Source: Raphanus sativus
Taxonomy: Eukaryota; Streptophyta; Magnoliopsida; Brassicales; Brassicaceae
Assembly: GCF_000801105.2 (NCBI RefSeq)
Contig: NC_079519.1
Span: forward strand, 31,781,288 to 31,845,287
Length of the DNA stretch: 64,000 nucleotides
Reading direction: 5' to 3'
The notes under the pieces were generated by a model, which saw only the letters and a list, made by a program, of their open reading frames with translations, was not told the origin of the DNA and made no database searches. Position 1 is the first letter of the stretch. Each line of letters starts with the position of its first letter. A program made the position numbers and the translations under genes. Shown piece after piece: positions 11,925 to 23,565 of this stretch.

Positions 11925-12600
11925 CTAGGTTGCATGGAAGCTTTATCGGACGTACGCTTCCCGCTTCGGAATCGAAATTGGAATCGGAAGCTTGTGGAAG
12001 CTTGCGGAAACTCGCTTCCAAAGCGTTTCCAAAATATTCTCTTTAAATATCTTTTGGAAGCTTACGGTTCCGTTTTGGAATCACGTTTCCAATTTTTAAG
12101 ACACAATGGTATAAATCAACAAAAAATATAAAATCATAGTTTTTAATTTATATAAAATCCAAAATTTAATAGTAATGAAATAGAGAGAATCGAAATATAC
12201 AAACTCTAAAATTAATATTATAAATTATCCTTTTGTATTAAGGTTTTTATTAAATATATAGAATATACTAAAATATATATTTTCAATTATTTGTGAAGTA
12301 ATAAAAATAATTAATATAATAATTTATTTAAACTTATTTTATGTGTGTTTTCAAAGCTTTAATATGAAATCATTTGAAAATTATTATAAAAGAATAAGTG
12401 ATTTATTTTAAATTTAAATCATATAATATTTAGTTTAAGATTTTATAAAATTTTCTTATATTTTAATATATATATATATATAGACAGATAGATACACGCT
12501 TCCAACACGTATCCGTTTCCTAATTTTTTGAAAAATCTCGCTTCCACGTTTTCATACGCTTCCGCTTCCACGTTTCTGTTTCCGTTTCCATGTAACATAG
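11925..12600. mobile_element. hAT-like non-autonomous element with GGAAGC/GCTTCC subterminal repeats
   Basis: A 676-bp element with inverted ends CTAGGTTGCATGGAAGC (left) and CTATGTTACATGGAAAC (reverse complement of the right end), flanked by a perfect 8-bp duplication GATGTGAC (11917-11924 and 12601-12608). An 8-bp duplication indicates the hAT superfamily. The outer about 130 bp at both ends are dense in GGAAGC, CGCTTCC and GTTTCC motifs, like subterminal transposase-binding repeats; the core is AT-rich and noncoding. The 65-codon open frame at 11934-12131 is part of the repeat, not a gene. Confidence 0.8.
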
Positions 12601-12948
12601 GATGTGACGTATGGATGAATGTATTATACGATGAACTATAAGTTCGAAACATTCAAATTTCAGTTAGATTTTATCGAAATTAAATAAACACAGGTATTTC
12701 AATTTTGTAAGATATTGTTTATGTTAAAAATTAAGACTATAGTACAGTTGTGAATACTAGTGAGATAGCCACCCAATAAAAGTGTTTTTATAAACATACT
12801 TGATGAATGGAGCATCGACTTTGTGAACAAAAGAAGACTACAAAACAACAACCACTTTATTTTACATGTATGTCCTTGGTTAGGATGTTTGCAGGTCCTT
12901 GATGATTACAATCGCTAGAATTCATTTCATGTTGTTACGTTTGGACTT

Positions 12949-13676
12949 GAATTGCTAATGCTTTTAGGATGGTATTTTTTTTTTTTTCCGTCTATGATAT
13001 TACTAAGGGACTAAAAGCCCAAACTACAAAAACATAAACTTAAGCCCACAACTCGGGCAATGAAAGAGAGATAACATACAATGGGCCTTAAGCCCAATCT
13101 CCAAACCAAACAGGCGTCACATTCCACGCGTCGAGACGCACGCGTTGACGCCCACGTGTTGAAACCACCGCCATCATCATAACACGCGTCGTACTTTCAC
13201 CAAGTTGCGACCCACCGACCGAGGCCGACATCGGAACAAACGGAACAACTGCTGTTCCGCCGAGTCTCTCCGGAGTCAAAACCACCGCGTCCACACATCG
13301 AGACCGGAGCTCTTTCAAGATGGAGAGCGTCAACGGGCCAGTCCCAAACTCTCATCCAGAGCCTCCGGATCCATCTTCTTCCTCTCCCAGGCTTCCTTCG
13401 ACGGAGAGCGTCACCGACGTTAAACGGGATCTCATCCCAAAGCGAAGCCATCCCAGACACCAACCCTAATCGGACACTCCGATTATCCAGACCAACAAAA
13501 ACTTCGGCGATTACACCACCGTACGTCACCAAACCCTTAAGCCGACCGTTTACCCCTTTTAAGATGGTATTTTCTCTTATCAAATAACATTTTTGTGGAA
13601 AAAAAATAGGAATTGCTAATGCTTTTAGGATGGTTTTTCTCTTATCAAATAACATTTTTGTGGAAAAAAATAGAAA
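12949..13676. repeat. About 65-bp tandem duplication split by the retroposon
   Basis: GAATTGCTAATGCTTTTAGG plus the following GATGGT...TTCTCTTATCAAATAACATTTTTGTGG occurs twice. The second copy is intact at about 13611-13676. The first runs from 12949 and is interrupted by the retroposon, resuming at 13563. The duplication therefore came first. Confidence 0.65.
12966..13562 (-). mobile_element. Retroposed GC-rich segment (LINE/SINE-like 3' end)
   Basis: A GC-rich block in AT-rich surroundings. On the minus strand it ends in poly(A) (T run at about 12974-12987), preceded by a short 3' trailer. It is flanked by GATGGTATTTT direct repeats (about 12969 and 13563), consistent with target-primed reverse transcription. 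The minus-strand open frame over 13197-13694 crosses the element boundary and shows no domain I recognise. It could be a 5'-truncated LINE, a SINE or a retroposed transcript. Confidence 0.5.
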
Positions 13677-13815
13677 GACACAACCATTTGACAATCGTTT
13701 TGTTAATAATTCTTTTGAATATTCGAATGTACGTTTAACATTCTGGACGTGGCAACCCGTTCTTAGATATGTTAAAAACCTGAATACTAATACTTTTTAC
13801 TATAGTATTATCTAG

Positions 13816-15009
13816 CTCTGATTTGCCTAACAGTCTATATGTACACCGGACTGGGTATATAATTAAAAAATGGGCGGATGACGCACGAATGATAGTCGAC
13901 GCTTTGATTACCACTAAGAGCCAAAATTTGGTAATATTTTATGCCTAACCATCATCCAAGTCTGGTTAGCTAATTAAATATCACAGGTTCGGCAATAATT
14001 AAGTAGGAGCTAGTTCCTATCAGTCTTTCCTGTCCACATATTATTTTGAATATTTTTTGTTCAACTTCCACATATTATTTTGAATTAAATAAAGAATCGA
14101 GTTGTGTCTCCTTTTGATAACTTCTACTCTTCTACAACTAAATTTTCTTAATACGAAGTTGTAATTGATCATAAAAAAACTACATAAGTTAGATGGTAGT
14201 ATACTATGGATGTTTATCCTCCAAAGATATTAGATTAATACATGTTTGTTTTTGAAAGTCTATCTAACTAAATAAAGTTTAGGAATTCTATGTGGTATGT
14301 TATATATTTATTGTTTGAACATATTATTTTTGGGTGAAATTTGATACTATGATAGTAGTTATCTTCGCCAATCAGATTCAAAACTTTGTGGTTGGATTCG
14401 ATCTATATGTTGTGCCAAACTATAAGGCATATTGCTCATCAACATTCATATGAACATGATTTTTGTTTCGGTTTATTTAAATATCCAGAAAGATAGTTTA
14501 TCTATAGATATACATACTTCCCTCTAATGAGTTTTTTCAATAAACTCGAGACATCCTAAACTAATAAAAAAATTTTCATTATCTTAATGCACTTCCACAC
14601 AGTAAACAATCCAGTGAATCATCCTAAACGCTGCGTCGATTCTCTCTGCAATCTAATCAGCACCACCTAAGGTCAAATAAGTCGTCATCATAAATATAGT
14701 GAATCTCGATCATTCAGTTTTACAAATTTAGCTCACCACGTCACCTATTACCCAATAGCAATCCAATAAAAATCTCTTTCTGCAAAGTTACAAAAAAAAA
14801 AAAAAAATCTCTTTCTGCAAACAGGTTCCGTACAGATTATTATAATCATTTCCACGTCAGCAAAGACAAAAATCGCGAGCCTATAATCTCAATCCACATC
14901 TCCAACTTCTCCTTCTCCTTCAGACATTCTTCTTTGTAGGAGAATTCGAAATCTCCACTCTTTGTCCATCTTCAAAGGTTTCGACATTGACTTTTGTATC
15001 AATTCGAAG
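13816..15009. other. Upstream region of the AVT6A-type gene
   Basis: AT-rich spacer passing into a promoter and 5' leader. A CT-rich tract (about 14896-14935), typical of plant 5' UTRs, precedes the ATG. A short duplication of ATCTCTTTCTGCAAA around an A-run lies at about 14770-14822. No other gene is seen. Confidence 0.45.
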
Positions 15010-17151
15010 ATGACGATTCAAGACCTTGCTCCGGTTCCAAGGAGGTGCTCTTCATCCAACGACGTGGCGGCTCCGTTACTGCCCAGAGTTCAGAGAGAAG
15101 AAGTTGCTTGCGACGAGTTCAACGGAGCTTCTTTCAGTGGCGCCGTTTTCAATCTCGCCACGACGATAATCGGTGCTGGCATCATGGCTCTGCCCGCGAC
15201 GATGAAGATCTTAGGGCTGGTGCTCGGGATCACGATGATCGTTGTGATGGCTTTCTTGAGCGATGCCTCTATTGAGTTCTTGCTTAGGTTTAGTAATATT
15301 AAGAAGAGTCGGTCTTACGGTGGCTTGATGGGTGACTCTTTTGGGAAGCCTGGGAGGGTTTTGCTTCAAGTTGCTGTTTTAGTTAACAACATTGGTGTTT
15401 TGATTGTCTACATGATCATCATTGGTATGCTTACTCATCTCGTAGTTTAATAAAATAATCTGCTGTTACTTTTTTTGAATGAAGAAATTGCTAGACGGTA
15501 GTTAGACCCTTTTGTAGGGGTTTATTGGTTAGACAGTCGTCTAGACCGATTTTTTTAATGGGTAGACCGATTTGCCTCCTAGGCGGGCGCCTAGCTGGTT
15601 GAATCTTACTCTGGTTGTTTGTTTGTTTGTTTGTTGAAGGTGATGTGTTGGCTGGAAAGACAGAAGATGGCATCCACCATTATGGTGTTCTTGAAGGATG
15701 GTTTGGTCACCATTGGTGGAACGGAAGACTTGCTATTCTTCTCATTACTACTCTTGGTGTCTTTGCTCCTTTGGCTTGCTTCAAACGAATTGGTTAGTGT
15801 TTCTGTTCTAACACAACCATTGCTTATTCAGGACAAGGGCCTGTCTTGAGATTTTAGGGGCGGTAGACGATTTAGTAAATGTTTCTATAAAAGTAATTTT
15901 TGTAACAATTTCAGACTTACTTTGGTTAGTGTTTCCGTTTGCTTGTTCAGGACAAGGGCCGGTCTTGAGATTTTAGGGGCGGTAGACGATTTAGTAAATG
16001 TTTCTATAAGAGTAATTTTTGTAACAATTTTAGACCTACTTTGGGGGCGATAGACCAATGTTTAATTTGGTTATGCCGCCCTGTGTTTGCCATAAGTAGA
16101 TTTGGTCTATGCATTTTAATTGCTTCTGACTTATGATTATGTTTCCTTTGCAGATTCTTTGAGATTTACATCTGCCTTATCAGTGGCTCTAGCCGTCGTG
16201 TTCCTCATCATCACAGCGGGGATATCTATCATGAAGTTTATCAACGGTGGCGTGGCGATGCCAAGATTGTTTCCAGATGTTAGTGACTTAACATCTTTCT
16301 TGAACCTCTTCACAGTTGTACCTGTTCTCGTCACCGCTTTCATTTGCCATTACAATGGTAAAATCCTCTGTTTCTTGCTTTACAAGCATAAAGCTTTCAA
16401 GAATGAACAAGAAAACTCATCTTCTTGGTTTTATTACTTTTGATTTGTTTTCAGTTCACAGCATACAGAACGAGCTTGACGACGAAACTCAGATACAACC
16501 TGTTGTCAGATCAGCTCTTGTGCTTTGCTCATCTGTATACATAATGATAAGCATTTTTGGTTTCCTCTTGTTTGGAGACGATACTCTTGATGATGTCCTT
16601 TCAAACTTCGACACTGATCTTGGTATCCCTCTTGGTTCTGTCCTCAACGATGCGGTTCGAGTTAGCTACGCGCTTCATCTTATGCTCGTGTTCCCTATTG
16701 TTTTCTACCCGTTGAGGATCAACATCGATGGGCTCTTGTTCCCTTCTGCTCCATCGTTAACCACCTCAAATGTTAGGTTTGGTTGCCTCAGCGCTGGTCT
16801 CATCTCTGTCATCTTCTTGGGTGCAAACTGCATCCCGAGCATTTGGGATGCGTTCCAGTTCACTGGAGCCACTGCTGCTGTTTGTCTCGGATTCATATTC
16901 CCAGCTTCTATTATACTAAAGTGAGTTTCATTGGTTATGTGAATGTGAACAGAGTTGTTGTTGTTTTAGTGTTCTTAGTTAAGCAGAGTTCTTCTTCTTG
17001 TTATGTTTCTTGCAGGGATCGTCATGGCAGAGCAACAAGCAGGGACACGATCTTAGGAGTTTTCATGGTTGTTCTTGCGGTGTTGGCCAATGCTATCGCT
17101 ATTTACAGCGATGCTTATGCGTTGTTCAAGAGGAACGCACCTCGTGAGTGA
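15010..17151 (+). CDS. AVT6A: AVT6-type vacuolar amino acid transporter (AAAP family)
   Basis: Five exons (15010-15424, 15640-15792, 16154-16357, 16455-16920, 17016-17151) with GT-AG junctions give a 457-residue protein ending KRNAPRE. It belongs to the amino acid/auxin permease (AAAP) family, SLC38-like AVT6 clade; Arabidopsis relatives move neutral and acidic amino acids, probably from vacuole to cytosol. After a hydrophilic N-terminus of about 45 residues comes the first membrane segment with GASFSGAVFNLATTIIGAGI, the family signature, then about ten more hydrophobic segments. Other landmarks are VLVNNIGVLIVYMIIIG, ITAGISIMKF, VLVTAFICHYNVHSI and FPIVFYPLRINID. The start MTIQDLAP at 15010 was chosen as the first ATG in frame; the open frame upstream lacks one. 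Assignment to AVT6A (At3g30390) rather than AVT6B rests on similarity from memory and on neighbours. Intact. Confidence 0.93.
15795..16070. repeat. Tandem duplication in intron 2 of the transporter gene
   Basis: A block of about 120-130 bp is repeated head to tail. GGTTAGTGTTTC occurs at 15792 and 15924, GGACAAGGGC at 15831 and 15950, followed in both by a GGGGCGGTAGACGATTTAG block. The first copy starts at the exon 2 donor, so the repeat contains a second copy of the splice-donor sequence. Confidence 0.75.
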
Positions 17152-20100
17152 TGTGGAGGATGAGTAAATTGTGCCAGTTTGGGGGTGTTCTTGGATGAAG
17201 AAGGAAAACAAAAGTGTTTGTTTTTATTCCATCTTCTTTTTCTTATGCGAGGTTGAATAAGCGAGAAGACAGGACTTGTCTTCTCTTTGTGTGTTGTACC
17301 GTTGTTGTTGAGTGTTGTTTTAGGGTGTATGTACTTCTCTGCTTGCTTGTGGTTTTGTATCACCATGAGTGTAGAAACTTTGTATAAAGATCAAATGTAA
17401 TGCAGAATACATACTTTTTGTGTATCATGTTCTGATCTGTCATATATATCATAGTCTATTATATCAATCAATGTTGTACAATCCTACTGATCAATGGTGG
17501 GATTAGAACCTGACCCAACTCATGTTTGCCAAAGAATAAAAAGATATGATTTCTATATATCTTCGAGTGGCCAACATAACAGATAAAATTATTGACTATA
17601 ATAACTTTTTTTTTGTAACACTGATTATAATAACATAATATGCACTTAGCAGTACTAATATTCTTCTTTTTTTTTTTGCTACTACCAGAGGACATAAAAA
17701 ATTATTACAAATGATTATACGATTGATAATTTTACATGTCTAATGAATACATTGATTTTACTTCCGCCACATTACTACACTGTTGTATGAAAATTATAAT
17801 GTTTAATTTGTATTCCAATATAACTGATGATAAACTTCATTTTAAGAGATTCAAACTCTAGATTTCTGGGTGCAAGAACATTTATGAACAATTTATTAAA
17901 TCACTAGATTACTAAAATTTCTACGACAAACATTTTTGGATGTATGCATAATTCATGTATGTATCTCTTCTTCAGAAACAACAAGATAGAGAAGAGAAAG
18001 ATATTGTGGAAGAATCCATCTTTCATAATCATGATGAGATTCACAAATTTAATCCTAGCTCTGACTCCATATAATCATTCAAGCCTTAGAAGAGGACCAT
18101 ATCTATGCTCATGAAGGTGCCTTTACATAAAGATATCTAATTTACCTTTTTTTTTGTCACCTTACTCTTTTCTCTCGAATATTGTTTTCTTTCTCCTAAA
18201 GATTAGCTGAATAAAATAGCTATTAATAACTTTCTTTAGCTTTGTATATCTCGATTTGTTTTAATAGGCGGAAATGCTGCCATGCTGGTGACAAGTCTCG
18301 ACTATCGTGAGATAAAGATACATAGACACAGACACTGGTTTGCTTTCACAAAAATTATTTCTTAAATAATTTGTATACATCGACATTTTCTTTCACTATC
18401 GTAATCAATCCATTATTCATACACCATAACTGGAATCGTGCGAGCTCACCGACATGGCTGCAACGAGGAATCTAAGGTCCGGGAGAACGATGAGAACCTT
18501 GTTGGCTAGAGCCGAGAAGGAGCAAGTGAGAGAAACGAATATTGATGATTCGAGTTTAAAGATTTCAAGTGCATCATCAAAGCATTTAATAGTGTAGCAA
18601 AAACTAGGGTTTCATAAGATAAGTAAGAGCTATTTTTCATATAAACGAAACCCAAGAAGAAAAATATTTGGTCGATTTGTGTATTTCTATAATTATTTAT
18701 CGTGCCTGCATGCTGTAGTAAAAAATTGGTACACGAAATTTAGAAACGTGCTAAAACCTTTTTTTTTTGGGTTACGAGCTTCCATTGAAACTAAGTCACA
18801 ACTAAATGGAAAATGTTGGTTTGAGTTTCGATTCATATAGTTTATGATCTGGTAATCTGATAACATGCGGTTCAGGTAGAGCAGGTTTATTGCTGTCTCT
18901 TAAGAAGGGTTGTTCAGTGACAAAAAAAAAAAAGAAGGGTTGTTAAGAGATTGTAATTAAAATGTAGTAAAAAGGAAAAAAGAGAAGGGGGGTATACCTT
19001 AATTAAACACGGGAAGGAATGTCTCTTACTGTACGTGTAGTTGCTTCCGTCGCGTCTCATCTTTTGTTTCATTCTTTCTCTCTCTGTTTCTCTTCTCTGT
19101 GTGGTCCACTTAAAAGACACTTAAGAATTTTAGCAATACACATACTTTTACCCCTTAAACATTATTCGTGTTAACCGGATCAACAGATAAAATATATAAA
19201 AACAATTTATCATCGATGAACAAGTCATCTTCCTGGTTTTCAGAAAAAAACACGTCATCTTCCTAGACATATCATATAATCAAAAGAACAAAAATAGCTT
19301 GTAATACTTGTAGCATTTGTATATTTTCCTTAACTAGTTTTATGTTTAAGCTTAGGTAATCATTTTCAGGTAAGAATATTTTCGTTCTCCTATAGAAAAG
19401 ACGAACTTTATTTTTATTATAAAATAATTAGTAAAAGCACTGAGCATGTCGTCTTTCTAGATATGTCTTGGCATTACTGCAGGAGAGCATAAGAAGACCA
19501 ACATATAAGATATTTTTTTGTAAAACATATTGGAAGATATTGATACCACTAAGGTTTGTCTTGTAAACCTACTTTAAGATTTAATAATTTATCATAGATT
19601 TAGTCTCTTCAATATTCCTCTAGCATTCAGTTCAAAAAAAAAATATTCCTCTAGCATTTAATAAGTATATAAATTTGTATTTACAGCATATTGATGATCT
19701 CACAACGGTAATAGCCTACCAAAACTTGAATTTTTTTATTCAGCCAAGGATACCAAGAAACTTAACTGTTACACAATGATTAATTATCCGATTCATAGTA
19801 AGCGTATGATCAATAACCGATCTCCTGACATGATTTAAATGACTGTGGATCGGTCAAACAAGAAGTTGAGTTATAATTAGAAACTAGAATTTTTGACCTG
19901 CATCACAAATATTTTAAATATATTATTTACATTTAGTGTTATATTTATATATTGTAGAATTCTATAATTTTGTTGTTTGGATTTTATATTCGCATGATTA
20001 ATTTATAAATCTAAAAAAATAATTAATTATTAAAATTTCAAAATTTTCTAATAACATATTTTGTAAATAATACATGAAATAAATGTTAGTTATGTACTAT

Positions 20101-20480
20101 TATATTTTGTACATAATCATTTTTAGATAATATGTTTCTTTGAGTTTCAAAATAAACAAAATATAATATATAGTTGTAAGTAAAATTTTAACATATGTTA
20201 ATATTTTTTATTTTTGTGTAAAATATTAGATAGCTTACGATATTTTAACGATGAATGATGAATCTATTTAAATGATTTTTTTTAAAAAATGTTAGTTTAC
20301 CAATTTAATATATTTTCATATTTAGTTCATAGGCATTTCTATTTTAATACATCATATGCTTTAATGATAAATTTTAAAAAATAACAAAACTTTATTTTCT
20401 TCGTTTTATGATAAAATTTAAAATTAACACTAGTTATAATAATATTATATTATAGATAAAAAGTAGGATCTTAAATAATA
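17152..20480. other. Intergenic, no well-supported gene
   Basis: The first 300 bp are the 3' UTR of the transporter gene. The rest is AT-rich with short poly-A and poly-T tracts. A minus-strand terminus CTAG preceded by GCAGGTCAAAAATT near 19889 resembles a Helitron 3' end, without a clear hairpin. See the separate entry for a small open frame at 18454. Confidence 0.4.
18454..18597 (+). CDS. Possible small ORF, 47 aa, unknown
   Basis: ATG in a good plant context (GACATGGCT) opens a basic 47-codon frame beginning MAATRNLRSGRTMRTLLARA and ending SSKHLIV. Base composition is GC-richer than the surroundings over the first 80 bp. I recognise no domain. It could be a short peptide gene, the relic of a larger gene or chance. 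It is listed because composition and start context set it apart from its surroundings. Confidence 0.25.
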   Translation: MAATRNLRSGRTMRTLLARAEKEQVRETNIDDSSLKISSASSKHLIV

Positions 20481-20726
20481 CTCCCTCTGTTTTTTAAAGA
20501 TCCATGTTATAGGAAAAAAATTTGTTTTAAAAAGATACATTTTTTACTTTTTCAATGTATTATTTAATGAAAATCTGTTAACTTCAAGAAAATTAATTGT
20601 GTTTATTGGATTTTTATTGGTTAAAGATTATGGAAAATTGTTATTCACAAAAATCAATGCATTATTAATGTGATTTCTTAATATATGTGAAAAGTCTAGA
20701 ATATGTATCTTTAAAAACGGAGGGAG
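20481..20726. mobile_element. Stowaway MITE
   Basis: 246 bp with Stowaway-type inverted ends (CTCCCTCTGTTTTTTAAAGAT and the reverse complement of TCTTTAAAAACGGAGGGAG), flanked by TA on both sides (20479-20480, 20727-20728). AT-rich, noncoding. Confidence 0.85.
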
Positions 20727-20731
20727 TATTA

Positions 20732-21200
20732 GATATGAAGATCAATTTTGCAAGAAAGGTAGTTAATCATGTTGACTTACGTTGGTGATGTGTACATAGA
20801 GACTTGTGTTGTATAATACTCTATCTCTTCGTAGTAAGTGTCACTTTAATAATCTCTATGTTCCACTTTATGTGATGTTTTAATTTACGTTATTTCACAT
20901 AGATTAAGAAAACACATATTCTTATGTTGTTTATCTTGGTAACATAAAAATACATTAAATAAAACTAGTTTAACCAATAATAAAAAAGTACAGTATTTTG
21001 TAATTGGTCATAAAATTCAAATCATATTAAATTCTACCTAGATTAGTGAGAACATCACTTAAAATGAGACAAAATAAAAATCCTAAAACATCACTTAAAA
21101 TGGAACGGAGGGAGTACTGTTTTTTTTACAAAAATGTAATTTTAAATACAATTTTCAATTTAAAATTAATTACAAATACATTGATTTTATTAATATATTT
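20732..21200. repeat. Duplicated segment with a Stowaway interrupted by another MITE (copy 1)
   Basis: The flank at 20732-20818 (ATCAATTTTGCAAGAAAGG ... ACTTGTGTTGTATA) matches 23482-23565. A Stowaway-like element starts at 20819 and is interrupted at 20851-21114 by a second TA-flanked MITE whose right end is GGAACGGAGGGAG. The outer element's right half resumes at about 21117 (TACAATTTTCAATTTAAAATTAA) and fades near 21200. Confidence 0.6.
20851..21114. mobile_element. Inner MITE of copy 1 (Stowaway-type)
   Basis: Right terminus GGAACGGAGGGAG followed by TA; left terminus CTCTATGTTCCACTTTA is a diverged inverted copy. It splits the outer element after TTTAATA. Confidence 0.6.
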
Positions 21201-21376
21201 ATTACAACTTAAAATTCAGACTTTAAGTTTAAATTGATTTGTTAATATATTTTGTTAATTCTAATTAAGATTTAATATAAATAATCAAATATATCACATT
21301 AAGTAATTAATTAAGTGATCATGCTATGACTTATCAACAGTAGATAAAAAGTAGGATCTTAAATTAATTGATTAGA

Positions 21377-22480
21377 CTAGATTCTGATCCGCCCTTAAAA
21401 GGGTGGGTAAATATTTTTATTTTACATTTTTAGAAATTTAATTTTTATATTTGTGTTTTTAATTATATTTGTGTTTTTATAATATTTTTATTAGATGATT
21501 GATAAGATATTTTAATAATTGGATTAAAATAGTTGAACCACACCTATATCAGTAGATCATGTTTCTGTTTTAATTGAATAAAATAGATTTTGATCCGCAC
21601 TTTTAAAGCGCGATAGTATTTTTTGTTAATAAAACTATTAACCCGTTTGTTAGTTCATAGTAGAAATGATAAATTTATTAGTTTAACCCGTTTGTACTTA
21701 ATAATTATTTTTTATATTTGTCGGAATAGCTCAAATATGATAGTTTTAAATTGTATTGTCATCTGTCGTTGATTAGTTTTAAAAAATCGAATTTATTTGA
21801 GTTTTGAAATAATAATTTAAAAAAATAATTAGCATTTTATTAAATAGTTTTTTTGTGCAATTATAGTTTTGTAAACACGTATATTTAGTATATTTTTCAT
21901 ATTGATTTAGAAAATGATTATTTCTATAATTTTCAAATATGTTTCAATATTATGAGTAGCTGTGACATTTCCTAAATAGTATTTTCTTATTATTTTTAAG
22001 TTTTGTAAAATACGATTTTGTGGTTTTTGTTTTAAATATGAAAATTTTATGTGCTAATTGTCAGATGATAATGTCAAAAATATAGATATTTAAAAATATT
22101 GTAAATATTTGAACATATTATTTTTAATTAGAATTTTATTCAGATGTTAAAACTATATTGAAATATCTTTTAAAACATAATTTGAATCTTGAGTTTAATT
22201 TATTTCAGTACCAGAATCTTTAGTTGTTTTTAGATATAAGTACTATAATTTTAAGAATATATCAGACTAAACTTATTCTATTATAATTTATTTTGATTAA
22301 TTTCACATTTAATAATAGTGTATAATTTTTGAAAATTTTGACCCATATATGTCAAAGATTTTTTTAATAAAAATATTAAACATTAAAAAATGTTTAGCTT
22401 ATTTGTGTATATATAGTAAATAAATTTGTAACCCATATAGAAAAAGAAAATTTTAACCTGTTTATATATTAAACTTCCTG
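21377..22480 (-). mobile_element. Helitron 3' end fragments (minus orientation)
   Basis: On the minus strand a Helitron-like terminus ends at 21377: a CCCTT-AA-AAGGG hairpin, then GCGGATCAGAATCTAG, with T next (A at 21376). A related motif (GATTTTGATCCGCACTTTTAAAGCGCG) at about 21585-21610 suggests a second, nested or duplicated end. The 5' terminus was not found, so the right boundary is only an approximate extent of AT-rich sequence. Confidence 0.35.
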
Positions 22481-22699
22481 TAGTGTTTAGTTGTGATCGT
22501 GATAGATAACAATATATGACCATATATATAGCAAATGAAGTTTAATATATAAAAGTTAACACTATAGGTTATATGTGTAATGTGGCTATTGTTAATAAAG
22601 AGGAAATGATACATAAGAGATTGAAGTAAGTTTTTTTCTTGTTGGTATTTTTCATCAACGAAAAAGTCAACTAAGGACATTACAAAGTGGTGATCGAGA

Positions 22700-23480
22700 G
22701 CCCAATATACTCATGATTTATGTACCGTCAAGCCCAATGTAAATCCGATAGTTTTTTTTTCTTTTTTTTTTCTGTCATCTGAATCCGATAGCTGATATAC
22801 ACGTGTTGAATTCGGGACATTAAAAGAGGCAGTGCCGGAAATCGATGAACTCCGAGTCGCCACCGCTAGGTTGAAAATCTAATGAAACTGTAAGCTATCA
22901 TCAAATAAACATATAGAAAGCTCTAAACAACTCGTATGACTTTCCACATCTCAATCCTACGTCATTTGTGGGAAGCTCCACCAAAACGTCTAACTCAGAG
23001 GCCCATCAGGGACATCATAGATATTACTCCCACCATTAAAAAGGTTCAAGCTAATGATAAGGAGGATCTCAGACGATAGCATCTAGTATGATTTAAGCGA
23101 CTAAATTTGGTTGAGGGAAAAAAGGATCAAACAAAAATTATAGCAAATCGGAATTCAATTGAAAATCTACAAAATGAATCCAGAAGTTTATTATTTGGTT
23201 TGAGATCAGAAATTAATCCGATTCAATCAGAAAACCAAAAAAAAAAAAAACAACTCGATAGAGAAGAGAGAGAAAGAAAGAACACACGTAAATATTGTTG
23301 AGATTACTATGATTATTAATTAATCAGTATAAAGAAAATAATTAAGTTGAACCAAATAGCAAAAGACACAAGTAACCTTAATGAGAAATAAAAAACATTT
23401 GAAAACATGATGGTACAAAAAGTAATATGCCTCGAAAGAATAAGGGTAATTTCATAAAAGGGTTTCTGAATTAATAGTAT
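22700..23480. other. Intergenic, nothing recognised
   Basis: Mixed-composition spacer with short poly-T, poly-A and AG-rich tracts. The 64-codon plus-strand open frame at 23107-23301 is lysine- and asparagine-rich low-complexity sequence and is not considered a gene. Confidence 0.35.
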
Positions 23481-23565
23481 TGATATGACGATCAATTTTG
23501 CAAGAAAGGTAGTTAATCATGTCGACTTATGGTGATGTGTAAATAGATACTTGTGTTGTATAGTA

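Noticed and set aside
13197..13694. 165-codon minus-strand frame
   Set aside because: It runs across the boundary of the retroposed segment and its tandem-duplicated flank, starts in flanking low-complexity sequence and has no recognisable domain.
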